From Clonostachys chloroleuca (lineage: Eukaryota > Ascomycota > Sordariomycetes > Hypocreales > Bionectriaceae): 64,000 bases of DNA. A program made the translations under genes and the position numbers. Location of the stretch: assembly GCA_037952775.1 (NCBI GenBank), contig JBANAY010000001.1:3844001-3908000 (forward strand), read 5' to 3'. The first letter of the stretch is position 1; every line of letters begins with the position of its first letter. Below are positions 11,166 to 21,749 of the stretch, piece by piece. The notes under the pieces are model-generated. The model was not told the DNA's origin, did not search any database, and was given only the letters and a program-made list of their open reading frames with translations.

Positions 11166-12068
11166 TTAGCCTTCTTTATATAGTTCTTCCGCTCTAATGA
11201 ACTGCTCAACGTCCCGGCCGACCAAACTCTCCAGATCTTGCGTCTTCCCTTGGCTCACCAGCTCTCTCACCTTCGAGCTGCTCACTCCCACACTCCCACC
11301 AGACCCTTTGACCATCTCTATCCTCCCCAACCACTCGGTCCGAAAACCTCCACCCTGTAGCCCTCCTAGATATCCCTCCTGCTCCTCCACCCCACCCCAA
11401 TCACCGCCAGGCCTCATCGTGACTCTCAGCTTGGACATCCCGAAGAACGGATCCAGCGCCTCCGCCATCCCCCTCTCGCCCCCGTAGTACCTCGGATTCA
11501 GCACCCGTATCAGCGTGTCGAACCCGGCCAGGAACGTCATGTCCCCTAGTCCAGCGTAGAAGCCCGACTCCCTCACCGCGCGCGCCTTGTCGTGGAAGTA
11601 CGGCCGGGTGGTGACGCCCACGTCCACGGCGGCGACGGAGCCACCCGCACCTGTGCCGTCGTGGTGGTGGAGGAGGATCTCGCGCGCCAGCGCCTCCATC
11701 ATGCAGAGCCGCAGCTCGAAGGGGGCAGGGCGGGGCGCCTTGTCTGCGTTCTGGACGGCCAGGAGCAGGAGGATGCGGGAGGGCGAGGATGGGCTGGTGG
11801 TGGCTGCTGAGAGGGCCATGTCCCGGTGGGCGGCTGTGGGCGGGTTGAAGCTCGAGTCTAGGATGGTGAGGTGGGGGACGGGCTGGGACGGCGGCAGAGG
11901 CCGGGGGCTGTCGATCTGCTGCTGGGCTTCATGGGGGAGGAGGGTGCAGAGGATCTGGAAGGGGGAGCTGGAGGATTGGAAGTTGTTGAGGGAGCGGGAG
12001 AAGAAGGCGAGGAGATGCTTGTTTCTTGCGGCCATGATGGGTTGCCTGGCGCCTGGTTGGGAGTCCAT
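11166..12068 (-). CDS. POF1: nicotinamide-mononucleotide adenylyltransferase-like protein, POF1 family
   Basis: Single exon of 300 residues. It belongs to the cytidylyltransferase-like HxGH superfamily, nearest in architecture to yeast Pof1, reported as an NMN adenylyltransferase in NAD+ salvage. The nucleotide-binding loop is SFNPPTAAH (residues 73-81), a variant of GSFxPxTxxH. The second signature SSSKVRELV (about 263-271) matches the ISSTxxR motif. Between them lie LLLAVQNADKAP, FLAGFDTLIRVLNPRYYGG and the usual ATP-site region. The N-terminal 60 residues are Pro/Ser-rich and variable. The gene lies 318 bp beyond the stop of VPS11 on the same strand. Reaction assignment is from family knowledge. 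Confidence 0.85.
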   Translation of the reverse strand: MDSQPGARQPIMAARNKHLLAFFSRSLNNFQSSSSPFQILCTLLPHEAQQQIDSPRPLPPSQPVPHLTILDSSFNPPTAAHRDMALSAATTSPSSPSRILLLLAVQNADKAPRPAPFELRLCMMEALAREILLHHHDGTGAGGSVAAVDVGVTTRPYFHDKARAVRESGFYAGLGDMTFLAGFDTLIRVLNPRYYGGERGMAEALDPFFGMSKLRVTMRPGGDWGGVEEQEGYLGGLQGGGFRTEWLGRIEMVKGSGGSVGVSSSKVRELVSQGKTQDLESLVGRDVEQFIRAEELYKEG

Positions 12069-12386
12069 CCGCCGTGAGAGGGAAAACAGAATACTTGATT
12101 TAGATTCGGGTTCGTTGGTCCTGGGTTGAGTACAACTTCAATTTCAGGCGACGAGCTTATAAGTTTGTAGGTGGTGATATATGACGTGGGGTCGATTTGT
12201 CTTAATAAACAGAAATACTCTCAGCTACTATTTGCTTTCTCCACCATGCTCTACGCAGCCTGAATCACATCGGCTCGCCGCGATCGCTCATCTACTTTAC
12301 TCGCATACAGCCCCAAAATCGAAAACGCCATGTAAGTGGAAATGGGAAATGGACTACTCAATGCGCCCTCAACTGCCATTATGTAC
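12069..12386. other. short intergenic, VPS11 3' end to POF1 5' end
   Basis: This 318-bp spacer must hold both the VPS11 terminator/poly(A) region and the POF1 promoter, since both genes are on the minus strand. No distinct motif is evident. Confidence 0.4.
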
Positions 12387-15300
12387 CTACTCCTTCGCCT
12401 GTCCCGCATCCATGACGCCTCGCGAGAACCACTCTGCCACGGTCGCGAAGCGGTCCTCGCTGTTGTCTAGATCACTCTTGAACAGCTCGTGCCTCTCTGC
12501 CCTGGCCCGCTGGCCCTCCCTCATCTTGCGGATGACTTCGTTCTCACCGGCGCACTTGGGGCATTGGGCTCCCGGTCCTCGACATTCCGCAGGCACCGCT
12601 GGTGGAAGCTGTGCTTGCAGAGGAAATGCACGGCCGGCAGATCCAGACCTTGCCCACAGTCGGAGCACCTCGTCGCCTGGAAGACGGCTGGCTTCGACCC
12701 CAGGTCCTGCAGCTCCGTCCGGCGTTTCTGAGTGTCGGTGCGCAGGCTCTTGATGCGTTGACGGTTCGCGGCAATCTCCTTGCGCTCGCGCGTGATGGTC
12801 CCTTCGAGATAGGGCTTGATCATGCCCATCGTGGCGACTCCGCCTCCAGAGGACTGGCCAACGAGTGTCTGGATAACCTGAAGAGGCGCCATCAATCCGT
12901 CCTTGTCTATCCTTGTGAGGATATTGTCCAGCTCTTCCTTCCCCGCCTCCTCCAGCACGCGAGGGTCCGAGGTGAGGTAGGCCAGTGCAGCGGGGTACAG
13001 CTGAGGTTCCTCGGGGCCATATTTCTTCAGGGCTTTCATGGCACCTCGTGTGTCCTTTGCTGACGTGTACGACCGGAAAATGTCAAAGACAAGACCGGCC
13101 TGCTCCTTGACTAGTACAGTACCGTCTCGGAAATTTGATAGGTGAGAGAGTAGAAGAACGTTGGAGCTTTCCATGGGGACGTGCTCGCCCTCAATCAGCC
13201 CCTTTGCCTTGTTTTCCCACTCTTCCTTGTAATGTTGCCCCTTCATCTGGCTGGATTTGTAGAGATACATCTCGAACAAGGTCGTGTACAAGTCGGTGCG
13301 GTCGGATGTCTTCACGCCCTCCTCATCGAGACATGCCTCCAGGAAAGTGATGAACTCATCCGGGTGGTCGATGAATGAGGAGAATGCCGTCCTCGGCGGT
13401 GGGGGGCGTATTTCGGAGCAGGCACGCTGTCATCCTCTACAACGACGGCACCTTCACTGACAGCGTTGGCGGCGGCTCCTGTGCCTTGTACAGATGAGGC
13501 GTTCATGTAGGGCAGAGGCAGCAGGTTCGATAGATTCTGCACCGCAGATGCGGCTCCCTGGGCAAAGCCCCCAGCCACCGGAGCAGCGCCGTCCTCTGGC
13601 TTGACCAGAATGGTCCGCTTAGGCTTGTATTTGCCTGTGTAATATTCGACGAACAACTCCGTCGCCTCGGCAGGGCAGTTTTCAATCAGTACCCTGGCGT
13701 ACTTTTGCATACTTGAATAGGCCTGCAGGAATGGTCAGCAAGCCAACTAAGTAACTAAGACACTGCTGCGTTTAACTTACCACTGCGGGATCTTGGTGCC
13801 AGATGAAATCAAGCGCCTCTGGGTAGCTTTTGGCGTCCTCGATTAATATGTCCACGACAAGATCTGTCTCGCCATGTCTTCTAGCGAGGTATGCTGCCTG
13901 CTCGTAGTATCCGCCTTGGCGACACATGGCAATAGCTGTATCCAGATCGAATTTGAGGTCCCCAGGAGACTTGATAAACTTCTCAAGCTTGTCGATATCC
14001 TTCAGCTTGGCATAGCAGTTGAGTAGGAGGGTGGTGTGGTCAGCCGTAGCCTTCCTGTGCTCGTGTAATTGCTCTAGATATTGAATGAGGTTCTGTATCC
14101 GCTGGCTGTCGAGAAACTATTCTCTCTGTAAGCGTACGCTTCGCTGTCAAGCATTCAAGAACCTCGCCTACCTTTCGAATAACCTGTGATGGCTCCGTTG
14201 TGTCAATGGCTCGGATATACTGGACCATGGCACCATCAAAGTCAGCTTTCGAGTACAAATGGTCACCAAACTTGCGGTAGATCAAGCTTTGCTGGTTCGC
14301 ATCAAGGCCTGAGTTCTGTGCAAGTTCAATGGCCAACGGGTACATATTGCGCTGGTAAAGCATCTCTAGACGCTGCTGGAGGGTCCTTTCGTGATAGCGG
14401 TAGATCTGCCCAGTGTCAGCCGGCGAAACCTACACGAGCCCTCATCCAGGTATTGTCACCTTTCCGTCTTCACTTAGCGAGTACAAATCCCCCCACACCT
14501 GAAAGGCAAACCGAGCAGGAGAGATCAGGGTCTCAGTGTGAGCAATGATCCGTAGGTCCGTCTCCAACAAAACAAAGGTTGAAGCATTGAACAGCGCATC
14601 AGTCGCCCCACCACCAAACCGCCGCCTCATGCTATCCGGATCCCGTCCATTGATACTTGATGGGGGGCAGGATAGCGCGATATACTCCTGGAAAGTCGTG
14701 ACAAACTTCTTTGGTGCCTCGTACGCCTTTGGGGGTCCTCGGCCGTCCAGATTGTAGGTGTAGATCGCATCGTCCCGGGCCACCACAACATCCCCCGTCC
14801 TCTCGTCGAGCGTCATGCATTCCCACGCGCACCCCACATCCTCCACCGTCTTGGGTGGGAGGCCGTGGCCCCTACTGGAGAGTCCGAGCTTGATGATTCT
14901 CGACGTCGTCGAAACGAACAGGGTTGAGAGCTTTTCGTCGGCGAGGAGCTGAACATTGGTGACGGGTTCTTCCGACTCATAAACGATGCGCTGCTTGCTC
15001 CCTAGGTCGCGGACGAGGTCACCGCGGATCACAGTCACGGCACCGTTTGCGAACCCGACAGCAATCTGTGTAAGGTCCGCCGTAGCCGTGAACGCCGAGA
15101 TCTAGCTTTCGAGTTAGTACAATCCCAAACTTTGATCCAAGATCAGCGCATTCGGCATACAGGAAACCGTCGTCTCGCATTGCTTATATGTACGGTGCTC
15201 AGGCACGTCGGCATGTTCGTCTTCTTCACAAGCTTGTCGAGCGCCCAGACCTTGAGCACGGGGTCGTTGATCAGGTCCTCCTACACAACCAACTGTCAGT

Positions 15301-15689
15301 GACCTTGGAAGATCGATATATGTGTACGGCTCGGGCGCAAGACCCAGGCCTCCTCGTGCTCACCGAGACGCTGACGAGCAAGCTAGTGCCCTCGACCTGG
15401 CGCATGTGCTTGATCTCGGCATCGTGCGCCTGGAAGCTCCGCACGACCTTCCAGGCCTTGCTGATGATGCTAATCGTTCCGTCCCGCGATCCGAGGAACA
15501 GGCTGTCGGAGCCCGTGCAGACGCTCGAGACATCGCCGCTCTCAAAGATCTCTTTCGCATCGTCGTAGGGAGTGACTTGGGCGACTTCGAAGAAGTCAAA
15601 TGACTTCCACTGTATCCGGGGCAGTTAGTTACGTCCTCTCGAGGAAACTTGGTCGGAAACATCAGGATCTTGCATACCGATATTGCCAT
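12387..15689 (-). CDS. VPS11: vacuolar sorting protein VPS11/PEP5, HOPS/CORVET RING subunit (two frame breaks)
   Basis: Seven exons: 15678-15689, 15364-15609, 15161-15280, 14460-15101, 14172-14405, 13781-14116 and 12387-13722. The introns are 54-83 bp. Vps11 is a core subunit of HOPS and CORVET, which tether endosomes and vacuoles through Rab7/Rab5. The product starts MAIS|WKSFDFFEV, has an N-terminal propeller (DGTISIISKAWKVVRSF, DPVLKVWALDK, VGFANGAVTVIRGD), a clathrin-repeat solenoid (YLARRHGETDLVVDIL, FIWHQDPAVAYSSM) and a C-terminal RING (CSDCGQGLD...CKHSFHQRC). Two one-base losses break the frame: at the G6 run 13401-13406, and near 12565-12573 inside the RING. Supplying one base at each gives 2928 coding nt, 975 residues, with the final CPKC zinc pair restored. 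As written, the protein would stop in the solenoid. First exon is only 12 nt. Confidence 0.9.
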
Positions 15690-16356
15690 GCTGCTGCATT
15701 CTGTAGTGGACGGATATGTGTTGCTGTCAAGGCACGGAGCTGGAGGCGGGTGCGATGACGATGGTCTAGTTCAGGTGGCAGCTCAGCTCCGTAGCGGATG
15801 GGGCAAATGGCCGCCTAGCCAATTGCGTGTGGCGGCCTGGACCTGCAGATATTCACCACCCCTGTAGCACTACAACTCCATCAACCTCAACACGGAATTG
15901 ATAGAACCTCGCAGATATGTCATGTGGTTATTGTATGCACATATGTACTATGGGATTCAACCTGATAGGCATCGATTTGTTCTCAGCCCCAATCACTCAG
16001 ATATAGGTGCCATCATCCCGGAGACAACAAATGATCCTTTTATTACTGTTTATAAAACTGTGTCTAGACCAAAAGAATCCTCAATAAACAATAAATTCAT
16101 GCCTGCCTCGCTCATAGACTGACATGTACGCCAAGGAAAAAACTAAACGAGGGTATCATGCACCGGATAGCCGAGAAGCAGCTTCCTCCCTCCCAACCCA
16201 TTATCGTGGTCCCTGAGCAAAACGGCCAGCGTCCGCTGCTTCATATTAAAAAAAAAAGTACCAATTGCCCACCTTCGGGCGCTCCAAAATTTCCATACAT
16301 TGATTGACTGAAACAAACGAAACGTGCATGCATACAGTGGGCTTGCGCCGGCCCAG
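15690..16356. other. intergenic
   Basis: 5' flank of VPS11 and 3' flank of the downstream disordered-protein gene, both on the minus strand. Nothing further recognised. Confidence 0.4.
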
Positions 16357-17626
16357 TTAAGGTGTCGTAGCTTTGTTTTCCTTGGGGGAAGGTCCGCCGA
16401 CCTCCTCCTTCTCGTTCTCATCGAACTTCTCGTTGGGGAGCTGGCTGACTAGGGGGCTGTTCAACGAGGTAGTACCTCCTGGCGTAGTGACACTGTCGGT
16501 TCGAACATGGCTTGGGCGAGCGCTTCTGACACTGGCTGCATCCCCTTGCTTTGCATAAAAGCTGTTCCTATCGCCAGCTACGGCAGAGTAGATGCTGCTG
16601 CGCTCAGCACCTAAGCGCGAGCCGCTCGCTTGCAGGCCTGGGGTGGTTCCAGACTCGATGTTGGCACTGAGAACACTAAGTGGCAGGCTCTCCCGACTAC
16701 CTCCCCAGACTGAAGACGGTGCAAGGGCTCGGACAGACGCATCGGTATCCATCGATCGACGACGGCGCCTCTTGCTAGATGACGCGAGAGTTAGAATGGA
16801 TGCATTGTCGGTCAGCAGCCCGTTGGCAGTTGCTGCCGTGTATGTGTTGGGCATGCCGGTTGGTGCGAGGTGGGCCGGGATTGCGGATGCGGGCGAGTTG
16901 GTTGGGAATGGTTGGCTGAACTGAACAGATTGTACGTTGTTGGCCAAGGCGTCCGTCCCGTGATGAGCTCCGTTGGGCACCAAAGTAGATTGAATGGTTG
17001 TCAACGTGGTCGTCAAGGATCTCACAGAGGGAGCCGGGCTGGAAAAGGTGCTGTCACCGCCTCTTCGAGAGTCTACTCCTCCTCCAACAGTTCGGCTGGT
17101 GCCTGCCACGGAGCTTGCCCCATGACTGGGCGCAGTTGTAGAGCCCTCGTGTTCGGTGGACACAGTCCCCGCGACACTCCTGCCGCCGACCGTTCTCCGT
17201 TCCGTATGATAGGCGCTGTCGGTTGTCTGTTCCAGAGTGATGTGACTTCCAGTCTGAGGGGTCGAGAGGGACGCGGCACTCTCTTCGGCCGTATGTTCGA
17301 CGCCAACCCTGCCGGACTCGGGATAAGGGTTGTTGAGCTTGGTGCCGTGCTTCTTCTTGCCATTGCGGCGCGGGCGGTCCCCATCCGATGAGGATTTGAA
17401 ATTGGCTAGCTTCTTCACCCAGTTCGAGAAGGGCCTTCGGCGGTGAGCCTGGCGCTCTGCTATTTGTCAGTACACATCACCCAATGCGCGAGAATGGCTC
17501 CCGGTGTGGTGGGCGGTGGGTTGGCGACGGATGGCCGCCCACCACAGAGGCCCGGAGGCGACCAGCAGGTCGCCTCAAAGGACACGACGTACCTTGAGGA
17601 GCAGGGAGAGTATCAGTCGTCGCCAT
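16357..17626 (-). CDS. conserved disordered fungal protein, function unknown
   Basis: Two exons: 17593-17626 (MATTDTLPAPQ) and 16357-17456, joined by a 136-bp intron, giving 377 residues. The splice produces the fungal-type N-terminus ...RQAHRRRPFSNWVKKLANF followed by a basic stretch. The rest is Ser/Thr/Gly-rich, of low complexity, with repeated SVRALAPSSVWGGSRESLPLSVLS-like blocks and a KRRRRRSMD basic cluster that could be a nuclear signal. I recall close fungal relatives carrying the database name 'Ca2+-modulated nonselective cation channel polycystin', but I see no transmembrane segment, so that name is not supported by the sequence. Start chosen because the tiny first exon matches the expected splice phase. 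Confidence 0.75.
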
Positions 17627-18548
17627 GAGTAAGGTTGAGGATGGGCGGGGTGGGACGTGTGATATTGCAGCTCGTGTCTGCAACTTGTGTCTGATTAAGA
17701 TAGAGGGTCGTCGGAGGGGCGCAATCCGGATGGTCGGTGAGGGCGGATAGGGAAGACTATAGCGACAGTGAAAAGAGAAGCCGGAATGGTAAGGAGAGAA
17801 TTCTACAGAAAAGGAGATGACGAGACGTCAGGAGAACAGCAGAATGATGTTGGACGGATTCGGGTAGAGTCAGGTTGTTAATTGAGGGCGGCGGAGCAAG
17901 CAGGGTGGGCATCCTTCCTTCATGGGGGTGGATCGGCTCAGAATCAGTCATCCTCCATGGGACCTGAAGCTGTGCCACCCAGCGCCCCAGGCAAGCTTGT
18001 AGGCGCCCAATAAGGCTTGACAGGTGTCGCTGGTGGCCCGAGATGGGACTGATGGGCCCTGGCAGATCGGCTCCACAGCGCAAGTCGGGCGCTCGCCCAC
18101 TGAACCGTACCTGATACAGTTACCCGACAGGTACCGCCCTATGGCAGGTAGGTTCGTTCCAGCATGTGGCCGCCGCCCAGTCAGAGAGCCGCGTTGTTTC
18201 ACGTGATGTCTGAGATTGACACTGGTGAAGAAAATGGGAAGGAGCATGAAACTTAATCGGCAGCCACTAGAGTCTTCCTCTCTGATGCCGATCCGAGTGA
18301 GGGGAAGGTCCTTGTCCGCCTGCTACCTTATTATATGAGCTGCATTGGCCATGACTTGCTGTTAGCGAGCGTCTCCATACGAAAAGAAGCTCAGCGCCAA
18401 GACCTGCTGGACCCCAGAAGGCTGCATCCGCGGACGACGGGACGTCATTGCTGCGCTTCAGTCCCACGTTCGGCAGCCCTTTTCCCGACCGCCCAGCCCC
18501 CTTTAGCCGTGCCACCAACCAGCTCATCATCATGATCTTCAGCTGGCC
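17627..18548. other. divergent intergenic region
   Basis: Shared upstream region of the disordered-protein gene (-) and MLH3 (+). No supported exon or RNA gene. Confidence 0.4.
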
Positions 18549-21222
18549 ATGTCCATCAGGCAGCTCCCGGACCATGTCGTCGGCAAAATCAGGTCTTCCA
18601 TCGTCATCACATCCCTGAACGGTGTCGTCGTCGGCCTCCTCAAGAACTCTCTTGATGCCGGCGCCACCAAAGTGAATATTACTGTGGACTTTACTAGGGG
18701 TAACTGCACAGTAGAGGACAATGGGTCAGGGATACCTCCTTCGGAGTTTGAGAGCAGTGGAGGGCTAGCAAAGCCGCATCGTAAGTTGATGTCTTGTTTG
18801 AATCCACTGTGCTTGGCGGACTTATTGACCTGTATTCCAGATACCTCCAGGTTTCCACCAGATGAACATGTCTATGGAAAGCATGGTGATTTCCTTGCCT
18901 CATTGGCCACGGTTTCCCTGCTCCTGATATCGTCCTGCCATCGACATCATGTGTCTCATAACTCGCTGATGATTCACAACTCTGAGCCAATCACGAGGCA
19001 CACTCCGGCTCCTCCCGAGCACAGAATTCAAGTTTTTGATCATGGCACCCGTATATTGGTTCGTGATTTATTTGGCTCGATGCCAGTGAGGGTAAAGCAT
19101 CGAGCCATCCTATTCTCCGAGCGCCAGAATGTGGACAAGCACTGGTCGCAGCTTGTCCACGATATTGTTGCCATCCTTATTTCGTACCCTGCTGGCATTT
19201 CCCTGTCCCTGAAAGACCTCACAGTACAGAAGGAGCTGCGGTTGAGATCTGCAGATGAGTCCGACATCTCCATCAGAGCGTCTAGGATTATTTCCCAAGC
19301 ATTTCTTCCTGATTCAAGAGATGGCGGCTGGATTCCCATCTCAGGCTCTGCTGGGTCTATGACACTCAACGGTTGCATTTCCACTCGACCTGCCGCAACA
19401 CGTCGTTGCCAGTTCATCAGCATGGGTATCGAACCTGTGGAAAACACAGAGGATGCAAACATTATGTATGAGGAAGTCAACAAGGTCTTCAAAAACTCGG
19501 ATTTTGGTGTTGTAATGACAGAGAACCTGGATCCAAGGGACCCTGCATCTGCAGTTACCCAGTCGAATAGCAGAAAAGGCATAGAACGTTGGCCAATGTT
19601 CTTCTTCCAGCTTCGGAGCGGGTCGTATGGAGGGTTGCCGGATGTTGCTCTATTTGACAACGAACATCGAGATCTAAAGTCTATCCTTGACCTTGTCAAG
19701 GCGGTCAGCTACGGCTTTCTTAAAAAGCATAATTATCGCCCAAGAAAGACCAAGATAGCAGGCAAAGACTCGGCGAATTCAACCAAGAAAATTTCAGGGG
19801 CACCGAAACTAAGTATATGGGGGCGGAAGCAATCAACAGCTGGGGGAGCGTACGCTCGGCTTCTCAAGGAGGTGCATCCAATATTGGACGCAGTAGCCCA
19901 TTTGATGGATGGCACCGCATCAAGGTTGGCCATGCAGCGAAAAGTGGCGTGAAGGAGTGCCAAGCAGACACACCTGAGCCTAAAATCTCCAGCAATAATC
20001 AAGTAACACCACTGATCTCCTCAGGTGGTCGATTACTGCGCAAACCTTTTGACGAACCAGAGACAGCCCCTGGGAGGGGGATGGCGTGGAGAGCAACTAC
20101 TTTAAGGATGTACCTGCAGACGGCCGCTCAGCTTATTCCTCGCTCCAATCTGAACTTGAAACGCCCGGGAACGCTTCTGCCGAGAACAGCAAGGACGAAT
20201 CGAGCCAGTGGTTGAAAGGTGTGCTGGAGTCGTGGGAAAACCCGGTGTTTGAGAGCGCCCCGACATTCATTCCACGAGCATATAATGATAACCCGATTCA
20301 AGTCCGAGAAGACGGTGTCCTTTCAAAACACTTTTCTAGGGCTGGTCGAGCAGACGAGATCATGCTCGAGTCATCATCTATAAGCCTCGCGGGGCGAGTT
20401 TCAAAGCTGGCCCTTCAGGAAGCTGAGATCATCTCACAAGTTGATGGGAAGTTTATTCTCGTCAAGCTACCTCTTGAAAACGCCAGTGGCGAATGCCGCA
20501 AGCTGGGCTCCTCGGCCCTGGTCGTGCTGGACCAGCACGCGGTGGATGAGCGGTGTCAGTTGGAAAGCCTAATGGCTGATTTCTTTGCCCCTTCAAGTGG
20601 CACTTGCGATGTTCTCGAGGCAAGAACTGAGATGCTGGACACTCCGTTACTATTTGAAATCTCAAAGGAGGAAGGCCAGATGCTCGCACAGAACGTTGCC
20701 TATTTTTCGGCGTGGGGCATCAGCATGGAAATGGAGCCAAATGCCGTTGCAAGGACGGTTGATGGCGGTCAGGTCCGGGAAGATTCATCCTTTATGGCTG
20801 TTACTTCGCTCCCGCCCAGCATAATAGCGCGTTGTCGTTCAGAGCCTCGTCTCATCATTGATTTGCTGCGAAAGGAAAGCTGGGATCGGGTTGAACGTGG
20901 CCAGTCAGCCCTTCCAACGTTCTCTCGATCCAGCACGAGCAATCCGATCAGCAACTTTCACGGTTGCCCCAGAGGCATTCTCGAGCTCCTACACTCCAGG
21001 TCGTGTCGCAGCGCCATCATGTTCAATGATGTGTTGTCTCAAGGAGAATGTACAGCACTTGTCAGGAGACTTTCTCGGTGCGCATTTCCCTTCCAATGCG
21101 CACATGGACGGCCAAGCATGGCACCTTTAATAGATCTCGGTATCGATAGCAAGGTCGGTGGGTGGTACAACGACAATCGATTGATGAATATGTCAACATG
21201 GGCAGAGTATCAAGAGAATTGA
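18549..21222 (+). CDS. MLH3: DNA mismatch repair / meiotic endonuclease MLH3 (two frame breaks)
   Basis: Two exons: 18549-18780 and 18841-21222, with a 60-bp intron. The MutL-family subunit pairs with Mlh1 (MutL-gamma) for mismatch repair and meiotic crossover resolution. The N-terminal GHKL ATPase shows NSLDAGAT (33-40), EDNGSGIPP (56-64), KHGDFLASLATVSLL and DHGTRILVRDLFGSMPVR. The C-terminal endonuclease keeps DQHAVDERCQLE (DQHA-x2-E-x4-E), SCRSAIMFND and CAFPFQCAHGRPSM metal-site motifs. Two frame breaks occur in the linker: near the G5 runs 19819-19823 or 19842-19846, and at G5 20076-20080. One extra base at each gives 2616 nt, 871 residues. Between the breaks the correct frame reads SPFDGWHRIKVG. 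The residue aligning with the catalytic Glu of MutL motif I is Gly here. Confidence 0.92.
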
Positions 21223-21553
21223 TTCACTTCAAGCGCAGCATTCTGGATGGACGATTCCATGTGATGTTATTTGTAGTGTCACAACAACTACCAGTACATG
21301 CCTCTGTTTCATATACATCAAGTTCCATATGCCAGCATTTCAACAAGGGTATATTGGGCTCCAACGTCACTCTGGGGGAAAAACAAGATGCTAGCAGGGG
21401 TTCTCATCACAGAATCAGAAAAAGAAAATTGGAATATAGCGTGGACTCCTGAGAAATCCAACAATGCAATGCAATTGTATGAGTCAAGAAGACCCTTCTA
21501 GCCGCCATCGAACGCCTTCAAATGCAAACCACTCCCAACTCCAGGCTATGAGC

Positions 21554-21570
21554 TTTTTTTTTTTTTTTTT
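21554..21570. repeat. T17 homopolymer
   Basis: Seventeen consecutive T on the + strand, 3' of MLH3. Confidence 0.9.
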
Positions 21571-21720
21571 CGAAACGGTTGTACAGGTCCACCCAAGTGA
21601 ACATGAGGGAAAAAGAAAAATTCTAAAATCGATGGTCGGCCGTTAAAAGTTCTGTGAAGTTGTTGTGCCTGAGATCGAGTGACGTGACGAGTCTCGAAGC
21701 TACACAAAATTCATGATGCA

Positions 21721-21736
21721 TTTTTTTTTTTTTTTT
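21721..21736. repeat. T16 homopolymer
   Basis: Sixteen consecutive T on the + strand, just beyond the LicD stop codon. Confidence 0.9.
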
Positions 21737-21749
21737 GCAGGGCAGCGTA

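Larger units (their letters stand above)
21223..21749. other. intergenic between convergent genes, with two T-runs
   Basis: Lies between the 3' ends of MLH3 (+) and the LicD gene (-). It contains a T17 tract (21554-21570) and a T16 tract (21721-21736). Nothing else recognised. Confidence 0.45.

Noticed and set aside
12540..12600. an intron to explain the VPS11 RING break
   Set aside because: The only GT...AG interval that would bridge the frames is about 29 nt, too short for a fungal intron, and it would delete zinc-domain residues.
16357..17626. calling this gene a cation channel
   Set aside because: The remembered database name suggests a channel, but there is no transmembrane segment and the protein is low-complexity.
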